Shown here in pieces: positions 45,582 through 58,734 of a DNA stretch of 64,000 nucleotides. Position numbers and translations under genes: made by a program. Source of the stretch: Lobosporangium transversale. Lineage: Eukaryota; Mortierellomycota; Mortierellomycetes; Mortierellales; Mortierellaceae. Under the pieces are notes generated by a model. It saw nothing but the letters and a program-made list of their open reading frames with translations, was not told the origin of the DNA and did no database searches. Position 1 is the first letter of the stretch; every line of letters begins with the position of its first letter. The stretch lies in assembly GCF_002105155.1 (NCBI RefSeq), contig NW_019028999.1, positions 1-64,000 on the forward strand. The letters run 5' to 3'.

Positions 45582-47250
45582 TTATTCATCTTCCTCTTCC
45601 GCGTTGTCTTCGTCGTTTCCGTCTTCCTCCGTTTCCACATCATCATCTTCGTACTCGAAGTTATCATCGCCACCACATAACGCCTCAACTTGCTGTCTAA
45701 GATTGGGGTTATCTAAGGTCGAAGTTTCATTTATGATGTACTAATTATTAATATGCAACAGTTTTATACAGTTTAAATGTTTACTGAAAAAAAAAAAAGC
45801 ATCTTACGAGGATCCAATGCCAATGCATGACTGAGTTTCTCTTTGGCAGCTTCCACACGCTCAAGGATCATATCCTCGTCCTCAATTAGACCCGTCGACA
45901 TCAGATAGGCCTGTCCCAACTAATAAGTATAAATAAGTAATTTTTTAAATAAAAAGTTCAATGTCAGAAGTGTAAGTTTGAAAAGTTATAAAATTGGCAG
46001 CCAACTTTTTCCGTACAAGAAATAAGGGCAACGTACTGTTTCCAACGTCTTTGCATCGCCATCCTCGCCTTGCATATTCTCTGCCTTAACTAACATTTCA
46101 ATTGCTCTTTCCAAAAGGCCCTTGGCTGGGTTCTCATCGCCTTCTGCCTGATTGTCGGCTGCTTTCGCTTTATTATAGAGAATAGATCCAAAGAGACTTA
46201 ATGCATCTGCACTTGAATCTACTGCATCAGCCTTGTGCTTTTGTGCATCTTCTAAAAGCTCCAGAGCTCGATCAAAAGTCTTGCAAGCGAGCTCTGTTGA
46301 GCACAGATATGATTTTTTAAAAAAAAGGGCAGCAATTTGGTTATATGCGGATGAGAAATAAATGTATATATTATTATAAACATCTGATTTCTATACACAA
46401 TACCTTGATTGAGCTTGGCGTCCAAAGTGTTACCATACTCATCTAACTCTTGTGCAGCGCGGATCGACTCCTGAGCAAACGTTGATTCAGATTCTGGGGG
46501 GTCCTCTTTCCGTTTCTTCAGTAGGCTCAACCCTTTATCAAAGTTTTCTAGTGCATTATCAATCAGGTTCATTTCTGTTTTGCCAATATGACCTGCGGTC
46601 TCGATCTGCTCTTCCGTTAGTTCATCCTCTTCAAGCTCCAATGTCTTCAATGCTTGACGCCTAATTTCTCCTGCCTGAGAGAGCTGAGCAATACCTAAAC
46701 CGACCAATATATGTCCATTCTGATAGGCTGTCTTTTTGGCTAGTTCATCAAACATTCGGGTTCCATCCTCTAATACCTCCATCGAAGGAATATATCGACC
46801 CATCAGGACTACGCATGTTGCATGCTGGATCTTCGTCACCAGTACTTGTCTAGCCACATCCGTCTCATCATTAAGCTCAATATGTGTCTGTGTCTTTTCC
46901 AAAATCTCAAACTCATCAATAGCTCGGTCAAATAACGCCTTCGCTAGACGTGACAAACTTCTTGTCCCTGATGATCCTAAGGTCGATCCTGCTTCGACAG
47001 CTGCTACCTCATCACGTGCCATTTTGAATACCTCCATCGCAGTGGGTTTGATGTCGAAATGAAGAATGATTTCTCCCTCGGCACATCCTTCACATTCAGG
47101 ATCTTCACAGTCCTCAGTATGCTCTATTTCTGTATCATTATCATTCTTACGAGATTTTTTAGCATTATGCCGAGAAAAAGAAACTGCTTCTCCTGCTTCC
47201 TCAAGCGATGAAGCCGTGCGCTTGAGTGCTGGCGAATCTGTAGGACCCAT
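45582..47250 (-). CDS. ETT1: Enhancer of translation termination 1-like TPR protein
   Basis: Four exons (46404-47250, 46037-46293, 45808-45919, 45582-45712) keep phase and give 448 aa, near yeast Ett1 (about 410). The N-terminus is Lys/Ser-rich with a nuclear-localisation-like stretch (HNAKKSRKNDND) and a Cys cluster (CEDPECEGC). TPR-like helices follow: TAMEVFKMARDEVAAVEAG, LAKALFDRAIDEFEILEKT, LVGLGIAQLSQAGEIRRQAL, DNALENFDKGLSLLKK, LFGSILYNKAKAADN and LGQAYLMSTGLI. The tail is strongly acidic. Yeast Ett1 is nuclear and affects stop-codon readthrough together with Tpa1. The assignment rests on the overall layout and motif impression; a generic TPR protein is the alternative. Confidence 0.75.
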
Positions 47251-48249
47251 GTCTTGTCAGAATTGTACCAAGTGTATGTTTACGTAAAAGGAGGCAAGTT
47301 TTTTTTATAAGTGACTTGCTGGGAGCAGATCTCTTGAATCTATTGCACATGACTAATTAAGATTGGGTATTACGTTTAATATATTTACTTTGTACTCTAA
47401 TCACTCATATTCATGATCAAAAAGAGCTTTCTCAGGCTCCAGCAAACCAGTGAGAAAGTCTTCTTAACTGTAGTTCACAACACATCTACAGACCTGGATT
47501 GCTGAATATTTTCCCTAACGCTTCGAGAAAAATTTTGAGCTCGAGAAATTAGTTCATCTCAGTCAGAGACCTCTCTGTCACAATGGTCAACAAGACGTAG
47601 CCTGTGCTTTGTCGTCGATACAGTCTGTTCAGTTATCATTTCGACAACCCACCTAGTTTAAAAGCATGAAAACCTTGACATCTCTATATCTTGTGTGCAC
47701 CTTGACCAAGGCAAAAATGTATATACCACGAATGGTGCTTACTAATAGTCACCAGAAAGAGCTTTTAAAAGACTCGCATAGCTTCGGAGAGCTTAGCATA
47801 TACATTATGGAAAAACCATTGCAGCGGAAAAGGACATATCGAGCCCAAATGTTCGATACGTGCAATCAATGAGTATGACAATGCTCTACTTGCCAATGCT
47901 ATAATATTGTGTGCAAAGGCTACCATCCACTCAAAGTGATACATACTATTCTAGAGGACACATCGCCATTGACCCATTCCAGTTTTCCATCAACCATGCA
48001 GACAGTGAATATAACCTTCTAATCGCAAATGTATATGCCACATTTCTTTCCTTGAGCCGATACAAAAAAGAAAGACGCGTGCACAATAGCGACACGATCG
48101 ACATCTAGAATACGCCGATCCTTCACATGTGGCAAGGTAAATATGCTTTATTGTAAGCAAATGTTAAAAAACAGAGAAATTGGGATGAACACTCTATCAG
48201 ATTAACATGGGTGTATTATGCCTAACAATGCTGACCAGAACTATTGATA
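47251..48249. other. Intergenic stretch, nothing recognised
   Basis: About 1 kb between two minus-strand genes. Short plus frames at 47666 and 47911 resemble no family. The first part should hold the ETT1 promoter. Confidence 0.5.
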
Positions 48250-51200
48250 CTATCGCGAGGAACCATTTAAAATAAAATGCGCAACTTCACACTCGCTGCA
48301 ATCGCTACATTTGCTGCAAATGAATCGATATCCTTTGGTTACTTCACTTTGAGCAATCAATGGCCCTGCTCTAGGATTGTCGATCTTGGATTCCATTTCC
48401 AAACCTTCGCTCTCCATGTCTTTCAGCCTAAATTGCGTTGATGTCGCTTGCTTGGCCTTATGGCTTCCTTCTTGCAGCGTCGAACGCTGCTCCATATCAT
48501 TAGTAGCTCCATGTTGCCCCAAAAGTTTTCTATTCGCTTCACCCAAACCAACAACACCTCTAATGTTTGTTTTATCAGCATTAAGAGCTGATTGCTTCGT
48601 GCTCCACTTCAAGCGGGTATGACATTGGCCATCTTCTCTCTTAGTAACTTGCCACACCCGAATAGAGCCGTCATCATATCCTGTCACCAGGAAACAACCT
48701 TCGTGGGAAACATTCCATGCAAGGCTCAAAACACACCCGCCTTCGAATGGGATAACATCCAAGCACTGACTTGACTCCGGGTCCCACAGTCGTATGGTCT
48801 TGTCATAACTGCATGAGGCAATGTACTGGCCATCACAAGAAAAAGATATGGCAATTATACGCCCGATGTGCCCTTGAAGCATATGCAACACGGCTCCTGA
48901 TTCAGCATTCACTACACTAATTGGCCCTTTTTCACTTCCAATAACTACCAGTCGGCTAAATGGTGAAAATGCGATCTTTGCTGGACCATTCTTGAAGCCT
49001 GTTGCGCAACAGAGCTCGCCTGTCTCTGCACGTCGTAGTTGCAGTTTTGCAAGGCACTGGATAAATGCTATCTTTTGACTGTCAGGCGAATAAGCCAAAT
49101 AGTGACCAACCAATCTCGTACTCTTTAGTTCATATAGGAGCTCTTCTGACTGCGTTGCCCATACTCTGATTTTGATGCCATCATAAGCGGCAATCTGATG
49201 AGCACTAGGTGAGAATGCTACACATTCCACGCATTTGCCATCCCTCTGCTGAATGCGTATGAGTTGTCCTGTTTGCATGTCCCACACACTCACTTTTCCG
49301 TTTTTGTGACCACAGACAATTTGATGGTCAATAGGCGAAGTATCGAATTCTAGGATATTATCGCTTTGGTTTTCTGGCTCCAAGATATAGGCAATCTGGC
49401 CCAACTGAGTATCCCAAAGGCAAACGCGTGCATCACTGTAACGGTTGCAAGAGGCAAGTAGTTGACCATCGGATGAATATTTGATGGCGTATGCTTGCCT
49501 TTGTAAAACATGAATACATTGTCCTGTCCAACTATCCCACACACGCACTGTACCACCCCGGCTGCATGAAGCTATGTGTTGTCCATTCGGTGAAAGCCTT
49601 ATGTGGATGACTGATTTCGTGTGACCATATGAACCGTGGTTAAACTCTTGTGGTTGTGTGTCCCATAGACGTATGGTTCCATCTTTGCTGAATGATGCAA
49701 TCTGATGGCTATTGGGTGAATATGCCAAACACCGTATAATATTTGAGTGGCCATAAAACGTGTTGGTCTGTTGTCCGGATCGAGCATCCCAAAGCCGTAC
49801 AGTATTATCGCCGGCGCAAGTGGCTATCTGCTCTCCATTTGGCGAGTATTTCAAGTCGGTAATGAGGCCGTTATGAGCTGTAAGAGCATAAACGTCTTTC
49901 TTTGTTTGCATATTCCACTGAACCGCTTTAAACCCACCTAGGGAAGTGGCAAATTTCCCATCTGGAGAATATTGAGCACCCATGAGCGGAGGTTCATGCT
50001 TTAAGGCCCACTCCTTCTGGCCAGATCTAGCATCCCACACATTCAGCGAGTTGGGACCAAGGTCACGAGTGATGATTTCTTGACTGTTAGGAGAATATAC
50101 GATGTTTTTAATCTCAAACTCAGAGCCTTGGAGCTTCAGCATCAGCTTCCTTGATGCCACATCCCATAGCTGCACCATTTTGTCTTCGCCTCCAGTTGCA
50201 AGTTGCTTTCCATCAGGTGAATATACCACGCTTGTCACCTCGCCAATATGTCCCTCTAATGTGTATTGGAGTATGCCAGAGCTGGCATCCCACACATGCA
50301 CTAACCCGTCCTTGCTAGCTGACGCGAGATGGTCGCCACTTGGCGAGTATACTACACAATTAACAGTGCCAGCATGGCCCTCCAAGCTATGAACCACTGC
50401 GCCTGATGTTGTATCATATACAGGAATTGTATTGCTGTCATGCCAAATGGCAATGTGTCGGCTGTCTGGAGAATAGATAAAGTTGTACTCGCTCGCATTA
50501 ACCTTCAAAGCCGTACGCTTCTCCCACGTCAGCGTATCATAAATGCTGACGTAGCCTTCCTTGGTTTGCCGTTCGTAGACAGCTGCAGCCAATGTCTTGC
50601 CATCAGGCGAATAGGATCCCTTGAAGACCTCTCCTTTTTCACGAAGAAGTGGCCATCCACCGAACTGAGCACCTGTCATCCTGGAGTCACTCAGGTCTGC
50701 TTCACGAAGCCAGCAGTTACGAAAGTTGACTTTCCTTAAATCCGCTCCTTGTAGTTGAGCACGCTCGAATATACCATGACTGAGATCGGCTCCTGGGATC
50801 TGGATGCCTCGCAAGTCTACTTCGGTGAATGGTTCCCCTGCCCGGACTAAGACCGTCATTGCATTAGCTGCTGCTATCCGCCACTTGCTGTCACGCTTCG
50901 AGAGTTCCACATACGCATAAAGCTGCTGCTTGAACTTTGCTTCCAGTCGGACACGGTCCTCCAAGAATTGAAGAATAGACGGCTCATTAATAAAGCTCCT
51001 CCATACCAAGGGTGACGTCTCGTCTGGGTCGGCTGAATTAACTTCTCCTTCAATCACATCGTTCGTTTCGGCTTCAAAACTGAATCCAGAACTGAAACTT
51101 TGTCGACGGTTAGTCAATGCTGCTGGTATTTCTCTATCGTTTGCGATCACATTCATCACTTTCTGTGGCTCAAACATCGCTCGTACCACACAGTACTCTA

Positions 51201-54200
51201 GAATAGACCGATGGACAAAGCGATACTGGTTGCCTGTGCGATTCATAGGTGATGCTTCTCGAAGGAGGTACTTCTCACTCTCCCTGCTAAAATACTCCTC
51301 TTTCCATGTACCCTTGTGCTTTGATGGAGAGTAGTCTACCACAGGATTCCCATCTTGGTTCTTATAAATTTCTACAGACAGGTCTGCCAAGTATCTGATC
51401 CCGTTCTGTGCGAATCCTTCATCACAAAGTATCCGGAACATCCTCTTATCTGATGCAGATATTTCTCCTAGTCGCTTCTTGCCTCGCTCGAGCCACAACT
51501 CAACGAACTGGTCATACAACATGACGCGCCTGATCTGTGTTTTAGAGATATCTTTATGCGGATCCACCATCCGTGGTAATACTTCCAGCGAGAGCGATAG
51601 TATGAATGGATTCTTCATAAGATCTTGTAGACTGGGTACCATCTTGAGTGCGCGCTGATAGTCCTCTACATGCCAAAGTAAGTCCACGGCAGCAACGTAC
51701 TGTTTGATATAATCATCGACCTGACCCTCAGAGAATGGTACAATCATAGCTTCTTGGAACAACCCAGTATCGGCTTGGTGATTGCGATCCATAGGCTGGA
51801 AGCGATCCCGATAGTCTATTCCAAGATACTCGCTGCGGCAACTGATCACCATCTGACACGCCCATTCGCCAGGCTCATTGAGATCATTACTGACATACAG
51901 ATTGTTGGTTTGCATGGCTTCATCGTATCCATCGCAGATTAAGATGAATGACCGAGTCATCTTCAGTTCCTTGATCTGCGCCTCAGTGAAATCGTACATT
52001 CGCAGCTGTTTAGCAACTATATCTTTGGTTGGGTTTTCGATACCCGGCAGGTTGATATATAATGGGATCCGACCATACTTCGGTTGATATGCCTCCCAGA
52101 GAGTCGATTCTAGAGTTTGATTGAATGTCGACTTGCCTGCTCCGGAATCACCTCGAACAAGCATTACTTTCTGATCGCTGTCCAGGAACCCTTTTACTTT
52201 GTCCATCAGCAAGAACAAATCAGTATCGCTCGCTTGGGGAGTTGCTTTGGCATACTGTTGGATGTAAAAGCTCTGTTTGTCGTCTCTGGCCGCCATTCGC
52301 CGTCGCTTGAGTAGACGCAAACTCTTCTCGACGTCAGATTTATTCTGCACACGATCAAGCAATGACGCGGATGCAGGTGGAGGCGGTGTTACAATGAAGG
52401 GATACTGCGTTAATGGCTCTTGGGACCAATTCTTGTACAGTTGTTGCTTATTGACATCTCCTTCCATAGCAAGATCAGCCAGAAGTGTCTCTGCGACTAC
52501 AAGGAAATACATGTAGGATATACAATCTACTATTAATAGGCTTGCTTCGCATGATACAATTAAAGATGAGGCACTATATCTGCTTACCTTGTAGATCTTC
52601 CTTAGCTAACGAAATCAGCTTCTTCAGTATAGTAATAATCCATTGTTTGATCTCCACGCGATTACCCCAGTCCTCATCATTCTTATAAATCACTCCAAGG
52701 AAAGCAATCGCACCTTGGCGCGTTTCCATAGTCCACTGTGTATCGACTGCAATCTGTCCTAGTCGCTGACATAACCCCCATTGGAATGCAAGGTCTCGTC
52801 GGCAGGGTGCCTCACACACAAGGGCCTTGAACTTGGTGAGCTCACCTGTCCGAAGAAATGAATCAGCTCCACGAAGTGCTGGATACCATGCGCTTTTGCG
52901 ACTAAAGCTGAGTCCTTCTTCCATACACTCTCTGAACGTCGTTCCGCTCTCGTACAGTGAAACTGCACCATTGTACACATCCAAACTCGTGTCAACAATG
53001 TCTGCCACATACGGAAGTCCATTCTGGATATTGACCAGTTCATCCATGAAGGCATTTAGATTGAGCTCTTTGACTGCACTCACAAGCCCAAATACTCCTC
53101 GAGCCACCGCTGATGCACGTCGAAGCATAGATTGCATTGTTGATTCATCATTTGGAATATAAAGTAGCGCTTGAAAAGCATAGGCTGCATGATACACCAG
53201 ATGAGGATCTGAGCTTTCTTTTAGTCCCTTCAGACAGGCTGCTAATGGTTCATGGAGCTGCTCTCGCTTCAGGCCCTTGACTTGGTTATTGATCATGGCA
53301 TCGAGAACATGTGAAACTGTCACACACAGCTGATAGATATGCCCACTAGATTGTCCGTGAGTGCCTTGTAAGCGAGAACTTAGATTGCTGAGGATAACAA
53401 CCATATCATCAGAGTCGAGGTATCCGGGAGAAGCATACTGTATCAGCTGAGCCAATCCTTCCAGCAAATGAATCTCTAGCATTATATTCTGACCAATTCC
53501 TTTGACCAAGGCCATGAGCACTGCCCTATACTGATCTTGATTGAGAACTGGAGCCAACATAACAACTTCAGCAACAATAGCCTTAGCCTTGATATTATCT
53601 TGGATGAATGTTGAAATCACTCCCGATGCTAAGTTCCGAAGTCGCTCCTGTTCATCTTGATCATCCAGCACGGCCAAAGCCCAGCCTTGCTCCTGCTCAC
53701 TGGGATTTGTTTTTGGTATAGGTGCAGTAGGAAGCAGGCTAAGACAGTTGACAAGCTGCTGGGTATCGTCCAGGTAAGCGCCTGGAGGGGGTAAGTTGTA
53801 TTCGAGCTTCACTTGAACTACATCATGGCTAAATATGTCTTTTGGAACAACTGCGGGGCTGTGTGATTTTAGAGTTCCCGCGCCTTTAATTGCCCCTTTC
53901 AATTTGCCGATACTGATGCCGCCGCTTCGCTGTTCGCTGCTGTTGCTGTTGCTATTGCTGTTATTATTGCTGTTACTATTGCTGTTAGTGGGTATATGGG
54001 TTCGTAATGACTCTTGACGGACAATACTGCTCCCTTGGATGTATCCCCACTTCTCTGCTTTTCCATCACTTTTCTTAGCATCATTTAAGCGGCCTAGACG
54101 TCCGAATAAGCGAGCGACTTCATAGTAAGCTGAAGCGACAGCTTGACATAGCATTTTATCTCCATTGGAAGCTGAAGAGGCAAGATTTTTTCTCGACTGC

Positions 54201-54361
54201 TGGATTCGAGACAGTGCAAAGTCTGCATCGAGACACAACTCCATGAGGATTTCATGATCATTGTCTATTCTACGAGCGTCCTCCATGTAAAGATTGAAGA
54301 GTCTCAGAGCCTTTGATGGCGAAAGGACACCTCGTGTCGAAGTATACGTCTTGCCAAACAT
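48250..54361 (-). CDS. NLR-like STAND protein: helical N-terminus, NACHT, pentapeptide repeats, WD40 propeller(s)
   Basis: Exons 52588-54361 and 48250-52496 join in phase to give 2006 aa. Residues 1-591 are mostly alpha-helical, possibly armadillo- or HEAT-like, with an Asn/Ser low-complexity linker near 127-145. The NACHT NTPase follows: Walker A GDSGAGKST at about 707, Walker B FILICDGYDEA at about 780, and a sensor-like MVISCRSEYLG. Then come pentapeptide repeats (GADLSHGIFERAQLQGADL) at about 1150-1200 and about 16 WD40 blades (repeated YSPDGKxLA and RLWD units) at 1210-1880. The C-terminus ends with CSKCSDCSECEVAHF, a possible metal site. In other fungi such NACHT-WD40 proteins act in non-self recognition and regulated cell death; the job here is unknown. 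A further upstream coding exon is possible, because an AG lies just before the Met. Confidence 0.87.
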
Positions 54362-57300
54362 CGGCTATTGTCCTTTTTGTTTTCCTTTGGATTTTGATCT
54401 ATTGATTAAAGAATTTCAAATAATACTTCTAATCAGCAACCATTATTGCGATAGATACATAGTTGATTGTAAGGATAGTGAGTGATATTACATTCAGGTA
54501 TTTTAAGGACGAAAATACGAAGATGGCTTGTAAAAACAAATGCTTTATGTTGAGAGATAATGTTGTTGTGAGAACGAGAGAGGTGAAGAAACAGAGAAAA
54601 GATGTGAAAGGAAAAGAATTATGATCGGTGACTTCTCCAGTGAATTCAATACACAAGATGGAATTAGTAGAGCCCATTTGTGTGTTTGCATGTTGCCAGT
54701 GGTGAAACAGATTAAAAGATGCAAGCTTTGCCTCCTTTCCAAGAAACCAATCTTTTGAACAGAAAACACAACAAGTCGAAAATTGCACCAAAAGATTGCC
54801 AGCTATTGGTAGCGAAGGAGCAAACTCAGTTGCAACTTTTTAATGCCCCCTCTCAAAATCGCCACTAATTGAGCGAGGCAAATCCTCATATTTTTGGTAA
54901 AGTCTAAGGAAATACGTCTCTTTCGAAAGAATGTGTGCTGGCGCAATAAATTATTTGCAGAGTTGACCCAACGTCTACAAAGAATTATGGATAGTATCCT
55001 CAACAACGATCCAAACATGGTATGCTGGTATTACGGCAATTACAACCTTGTTGCTGTGTTTGGGACAAATAAGATTTGCGTACTAGTCAATGCAATATTT
55101 TACAACTGCCCCTCAGATGGCGAAACGGAAAAGTTTATTGGTGCAGCTCCCTTATAACTATAGTTCCAAGCAACCGTTAGGTTTTGTTTGAAGAGAACCC
55201 ACTGAGCACATGGCAGATGGAGATTTACTCGGTCAAAGTTGAAAAACCTGGTTTTGAACCATGGTATAGCAGGACGACCCACATTAAATGCAGTAGAAAG
55301 TCTTTGAAGTAGCATGAATGTAGTGATAAGATTGAAAAGCAGAGGTATCAGATGGGTACACGCTGGGCTGGGCACGACGTAAGTGCCTCGAATGCACTTT
55401 TTTCTGCAACAGACAACATTTTCATAAAGTGAGCGTCGTTTTTCCGCTTGCTAAATATCCTATTCATCAAATTGTACACTTATTCTGAAGTCCTAGGAAG
55501 CTTTGAACTAAATGTCTAATGTGGAAAAGCTGCTTTTTAGACAGAAGCTCATACATAAAATGTTGAAGTATGTACCCTGGACGCTTCATCTCAAATCAAC
55601 ACTATCCATTATCTCTTCTAAAAGCTTGAGAGTGCTTATACTCAAATAAAAATCGCCGCAATGGTTTTCCAGGCAAAAGGAGCAATTGACTAGGCGAATA
55701 TTTGATATACACTGTCCTGTTCCTCTATCCCGTGTATGCGCTGTGTCTTCCATGCCCCCAAGTTAGTTTTATGTGAGCATATAAATAGTAGCTGCTTGGA
55801 TGTCTCACAGGTGTGATGGCTGTTAGGACAATATTGCATTCACCTTAGAGCGAGGATGGCCTTAAAATTTGCAGACCTGTTGTTCTTGTCATGCATTTCA
55901 AAGCCTCACTCTATTATCGTCAACACAAATGGCTATCTAAGTGGTTAGTCGTGGAAGAGCATCTGTAATACTGCAAGTCGTTTACTCAACAATGGAAAAA
56001 GCAACTCGCCGCTCCAAAAAAGCTCAAAAAGGAAAGCACCTTTGGCTTCAACCATTTCACCTTTGTACGATTTTTTTTCTTTTTTCTTTTTTTTTTTTTT
56101 GTCCAGCAAACTCTCTATCTTTCCAGACATTCAAAAAAGCCCCTAGCATCTCCACCAACCATCCTACATCGCGAAGTTTTCAACCGCTACTGTCTTTTTC
56201 ATGGCTGTTGTCATCTTGATTATGTTCACTCCTAAGATTGTAGGTGTGGTCTTTACACTTGCGCGTGTTTATATCCTTGTTTCTATGTTGCATTTGAATA
56301 ATATGATGCCTCTATTCATTTTGAGCGACTGAATCTAGTCATGCGTAGGTCATGACTACAATAAGAAGTCTGCTTTTCAATATTACATGTGGTGGTTCGG
56401 ATATGCTGTAGAATGTTGTTTCCATGGCATGACTGCTTTCCCCTTAGAAACTGCTTTTCCTTGCTACGCTATTAGACTGGTCATATCTCGAGATTGTTTA
56501 TGTTGTGCTTCATAAGATAAACAAATAAAACGATAGGAGCATTGATCTGCAATGAGGCTTCTAACTGAGGACATAGGCAGTGATATGAACGATCTGAGCG
56601 ACTATATCCGTTCATCTGTGGTACTCGTATAGAAACCCGATTTTAAATCTCAAGATGGTGCGTTAGACATTATAGATGTGACAGAGTTTTTGCTTTCATC
56701 TTAAACAGTAACATCAAGAGTGAGGAGAGAAGTTTTTTATTTGCTCAACCACATCTACTCGGTGAAATATCACTACAGTAGTAATATTCCTTAGGCCCGA
56801 AAAAAAGGCATCAAGTAAGAAGGCAGCTGAATACCATTTGCATTGTAGTTTTTATAAAATTGTGTTTTATCAAATGAATAAGTGACGCACGGGGGTTTTT
56901 TTTTTTTTTTTGTTTCCTCTGACTGACCGATTGAGAGCATGGTCCGCTATTAAATTACAAAAAAAAAGTGAGAGAAACGACACCTTTATCCTTGTAATGG
57001 AAAAGCGCACGACGTGATGACTGTTCCAACGTGCCATTCAGGCCTTGTACAGCGAAGCCTGTCAGTAGACATGAGTATTGACTTATTGGCTTGAACAGAA
57101 CAAATACCTTGCCGTCTCGCCACTTCCTTTTGTTCATCATAGCGAATGAGAGTGATCACTTTACTGAGCTTAAAAGACTAAAGCCATTGCTAGACTCCCA
57201 TAACTTAACATCTATACTGTCTGAGCACTATGTTAGTTGTGTTAAAGTCTGAACATGAGTAAATGCTTGAGAATTTTCCGTAGGGTTGGGCGCACCTTGA

Positions 57301-58734
57301 TAACTATTACATTAATTCAGGAGTAACGCGTCCCAAACCACATCTTTCCTCCTGAGCCTTGAATAGTGCAATGAACTACTACCTCGTGCAGATGAGGAAT
57401 AAATTTATTTGATCCCTGAAAAGATAAAGAAGGGTCATGGTGACCGTTTAAAAGTGAAATGAGCATGGGGTAATGGATAACGGCTTTTTGTAAACATCTC
57501 TACCAATTGCTTCAGTCAGTAGCGAAAACCACGCTTCATAATGCATCTGCGCCGTCCCGGCTTCAAAAAAAAGGGCTCACTCTTGGAGCGCAAGTGAAGA
57601 AGAAAAATGCAGAGTTGACGCAATTGATGTGATGAGAGCAAAAAATAGTCCTTGCCTTGCTGATGTTTGATAATAGCGCGTCTTGAACTTTTCGTCTACA
57701 TACATAGTCCAAGTTAGCAACAGTCTGAGCAATATCAGTCAATGACACCCACCAAAGGAAACAAAAAAGAACGCAGAAAGCAGCTGAAGTTAATTGGCTT
57801 TACTGAGTCTCTTCATGACAGAACATCTGGCAGGGAACATACACAAATTGACAATTGAAGCGTCTAGTAAGATCGTTGGGCCTCTAGTCTCTTCTTGCCC
57901 TAGCTGCTCGTCTTGATGCAAAATGGAGACCAGGGGATGAAGAATGGATAGGAAGTCGAGAAAAAGGAAAGGATACTATAGATGCCGATGAAAAAACATG
58001 ACTCCCCTGCCATCTTTGCCGTTGAGATATCCTTAGTTCCTTCTGCCATTTCAACCAAATAACGCAAGATACCTACTGTTTTTGGCTCTTCAGGGCATGG
58101 CACACAAACCACGCCTTTGTCAATGTACTAAAAGTGAAATAATAACTCTTGCTGCTTATTGTTATTTTTATTATCTAGACATTGACATAGACGTCTCTTT
58201 GAGCACGCCCCTGTGGCTCCTTTAATAGACTAGCCGTGTAGCCTGAAGGCTAGTATAGCAACAGATTGTATTCTTTTTTTGGAGACAAAAAGATTTAAAC
58301 TTTCCTCTTTTAGGACGATTGTACTTTGTTGATATGCATGCCAGCCCCTAGTCCTACCAGACAATGGCCATGGGCATGTCCAATTGGAAAAAATCGCGAC
58401 AGGGATGCAGGAGGAATCACCGAAAATAAACGGTGCTAACGTCCCTTAACTTTAATCCAGTGGTAATCTAAAAAAAAAAAAAAAAGATCTTTTCAACTGC
58501 TCACCATTCATGCTTCAAATGCTAACAGCTCTTCATAAACATATCCTGTATATTCTTGAAGTCTGTCTGAAAAAAGGTTTGAACGGTTATAAAAAAAAGG
58601 AACAAGCAACATATAAATACCAACATGGCCCCCACCCTAGAACAGACTTCTACAACAAACTCATCTGCAGCTTTCTCATAAAAACTTTCCTACACACTCC
58701 AAGCCAATAGCTTCACTCAAAACATACTCTCAAC
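54362..58734. other. Gene-poor region
   Basis: About 4.4 kb with no convincing gene. Minus-strand fragments at 56955-57140, 57563-57748 and 57900-58112 (the last with GVVCVPCPEEPKTVG before a possible donor) look slightly protein-like and could be decayed exons, but no family is recognisable. No tRNA or intact transposon seen. Confidence 0.45.
58612..58619 (+). promoter_or_regulatory. TATA box (TATAAATA) of the secreted-protein gene
   Basis: TATAAATA about 115 bases before the start codon. A second TATAAAA lies some 24 bases upstream. Confidence 0.55.

Noticed and set aside
48250-54361. Two separate genes (helical protein and NACHT-WD40 protein)
   Set aside because: The two open frames are separated by a 91-base interval with a GTAAGC donor and a TTGTAG acceptor that join in perfect phase, so one spliced gene is more likely.
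54894-55157. 87-residue plus-strand frame
   Set aside because: Composition is not protein-like, with no homology cue; an overlapping minus frame is equally long.
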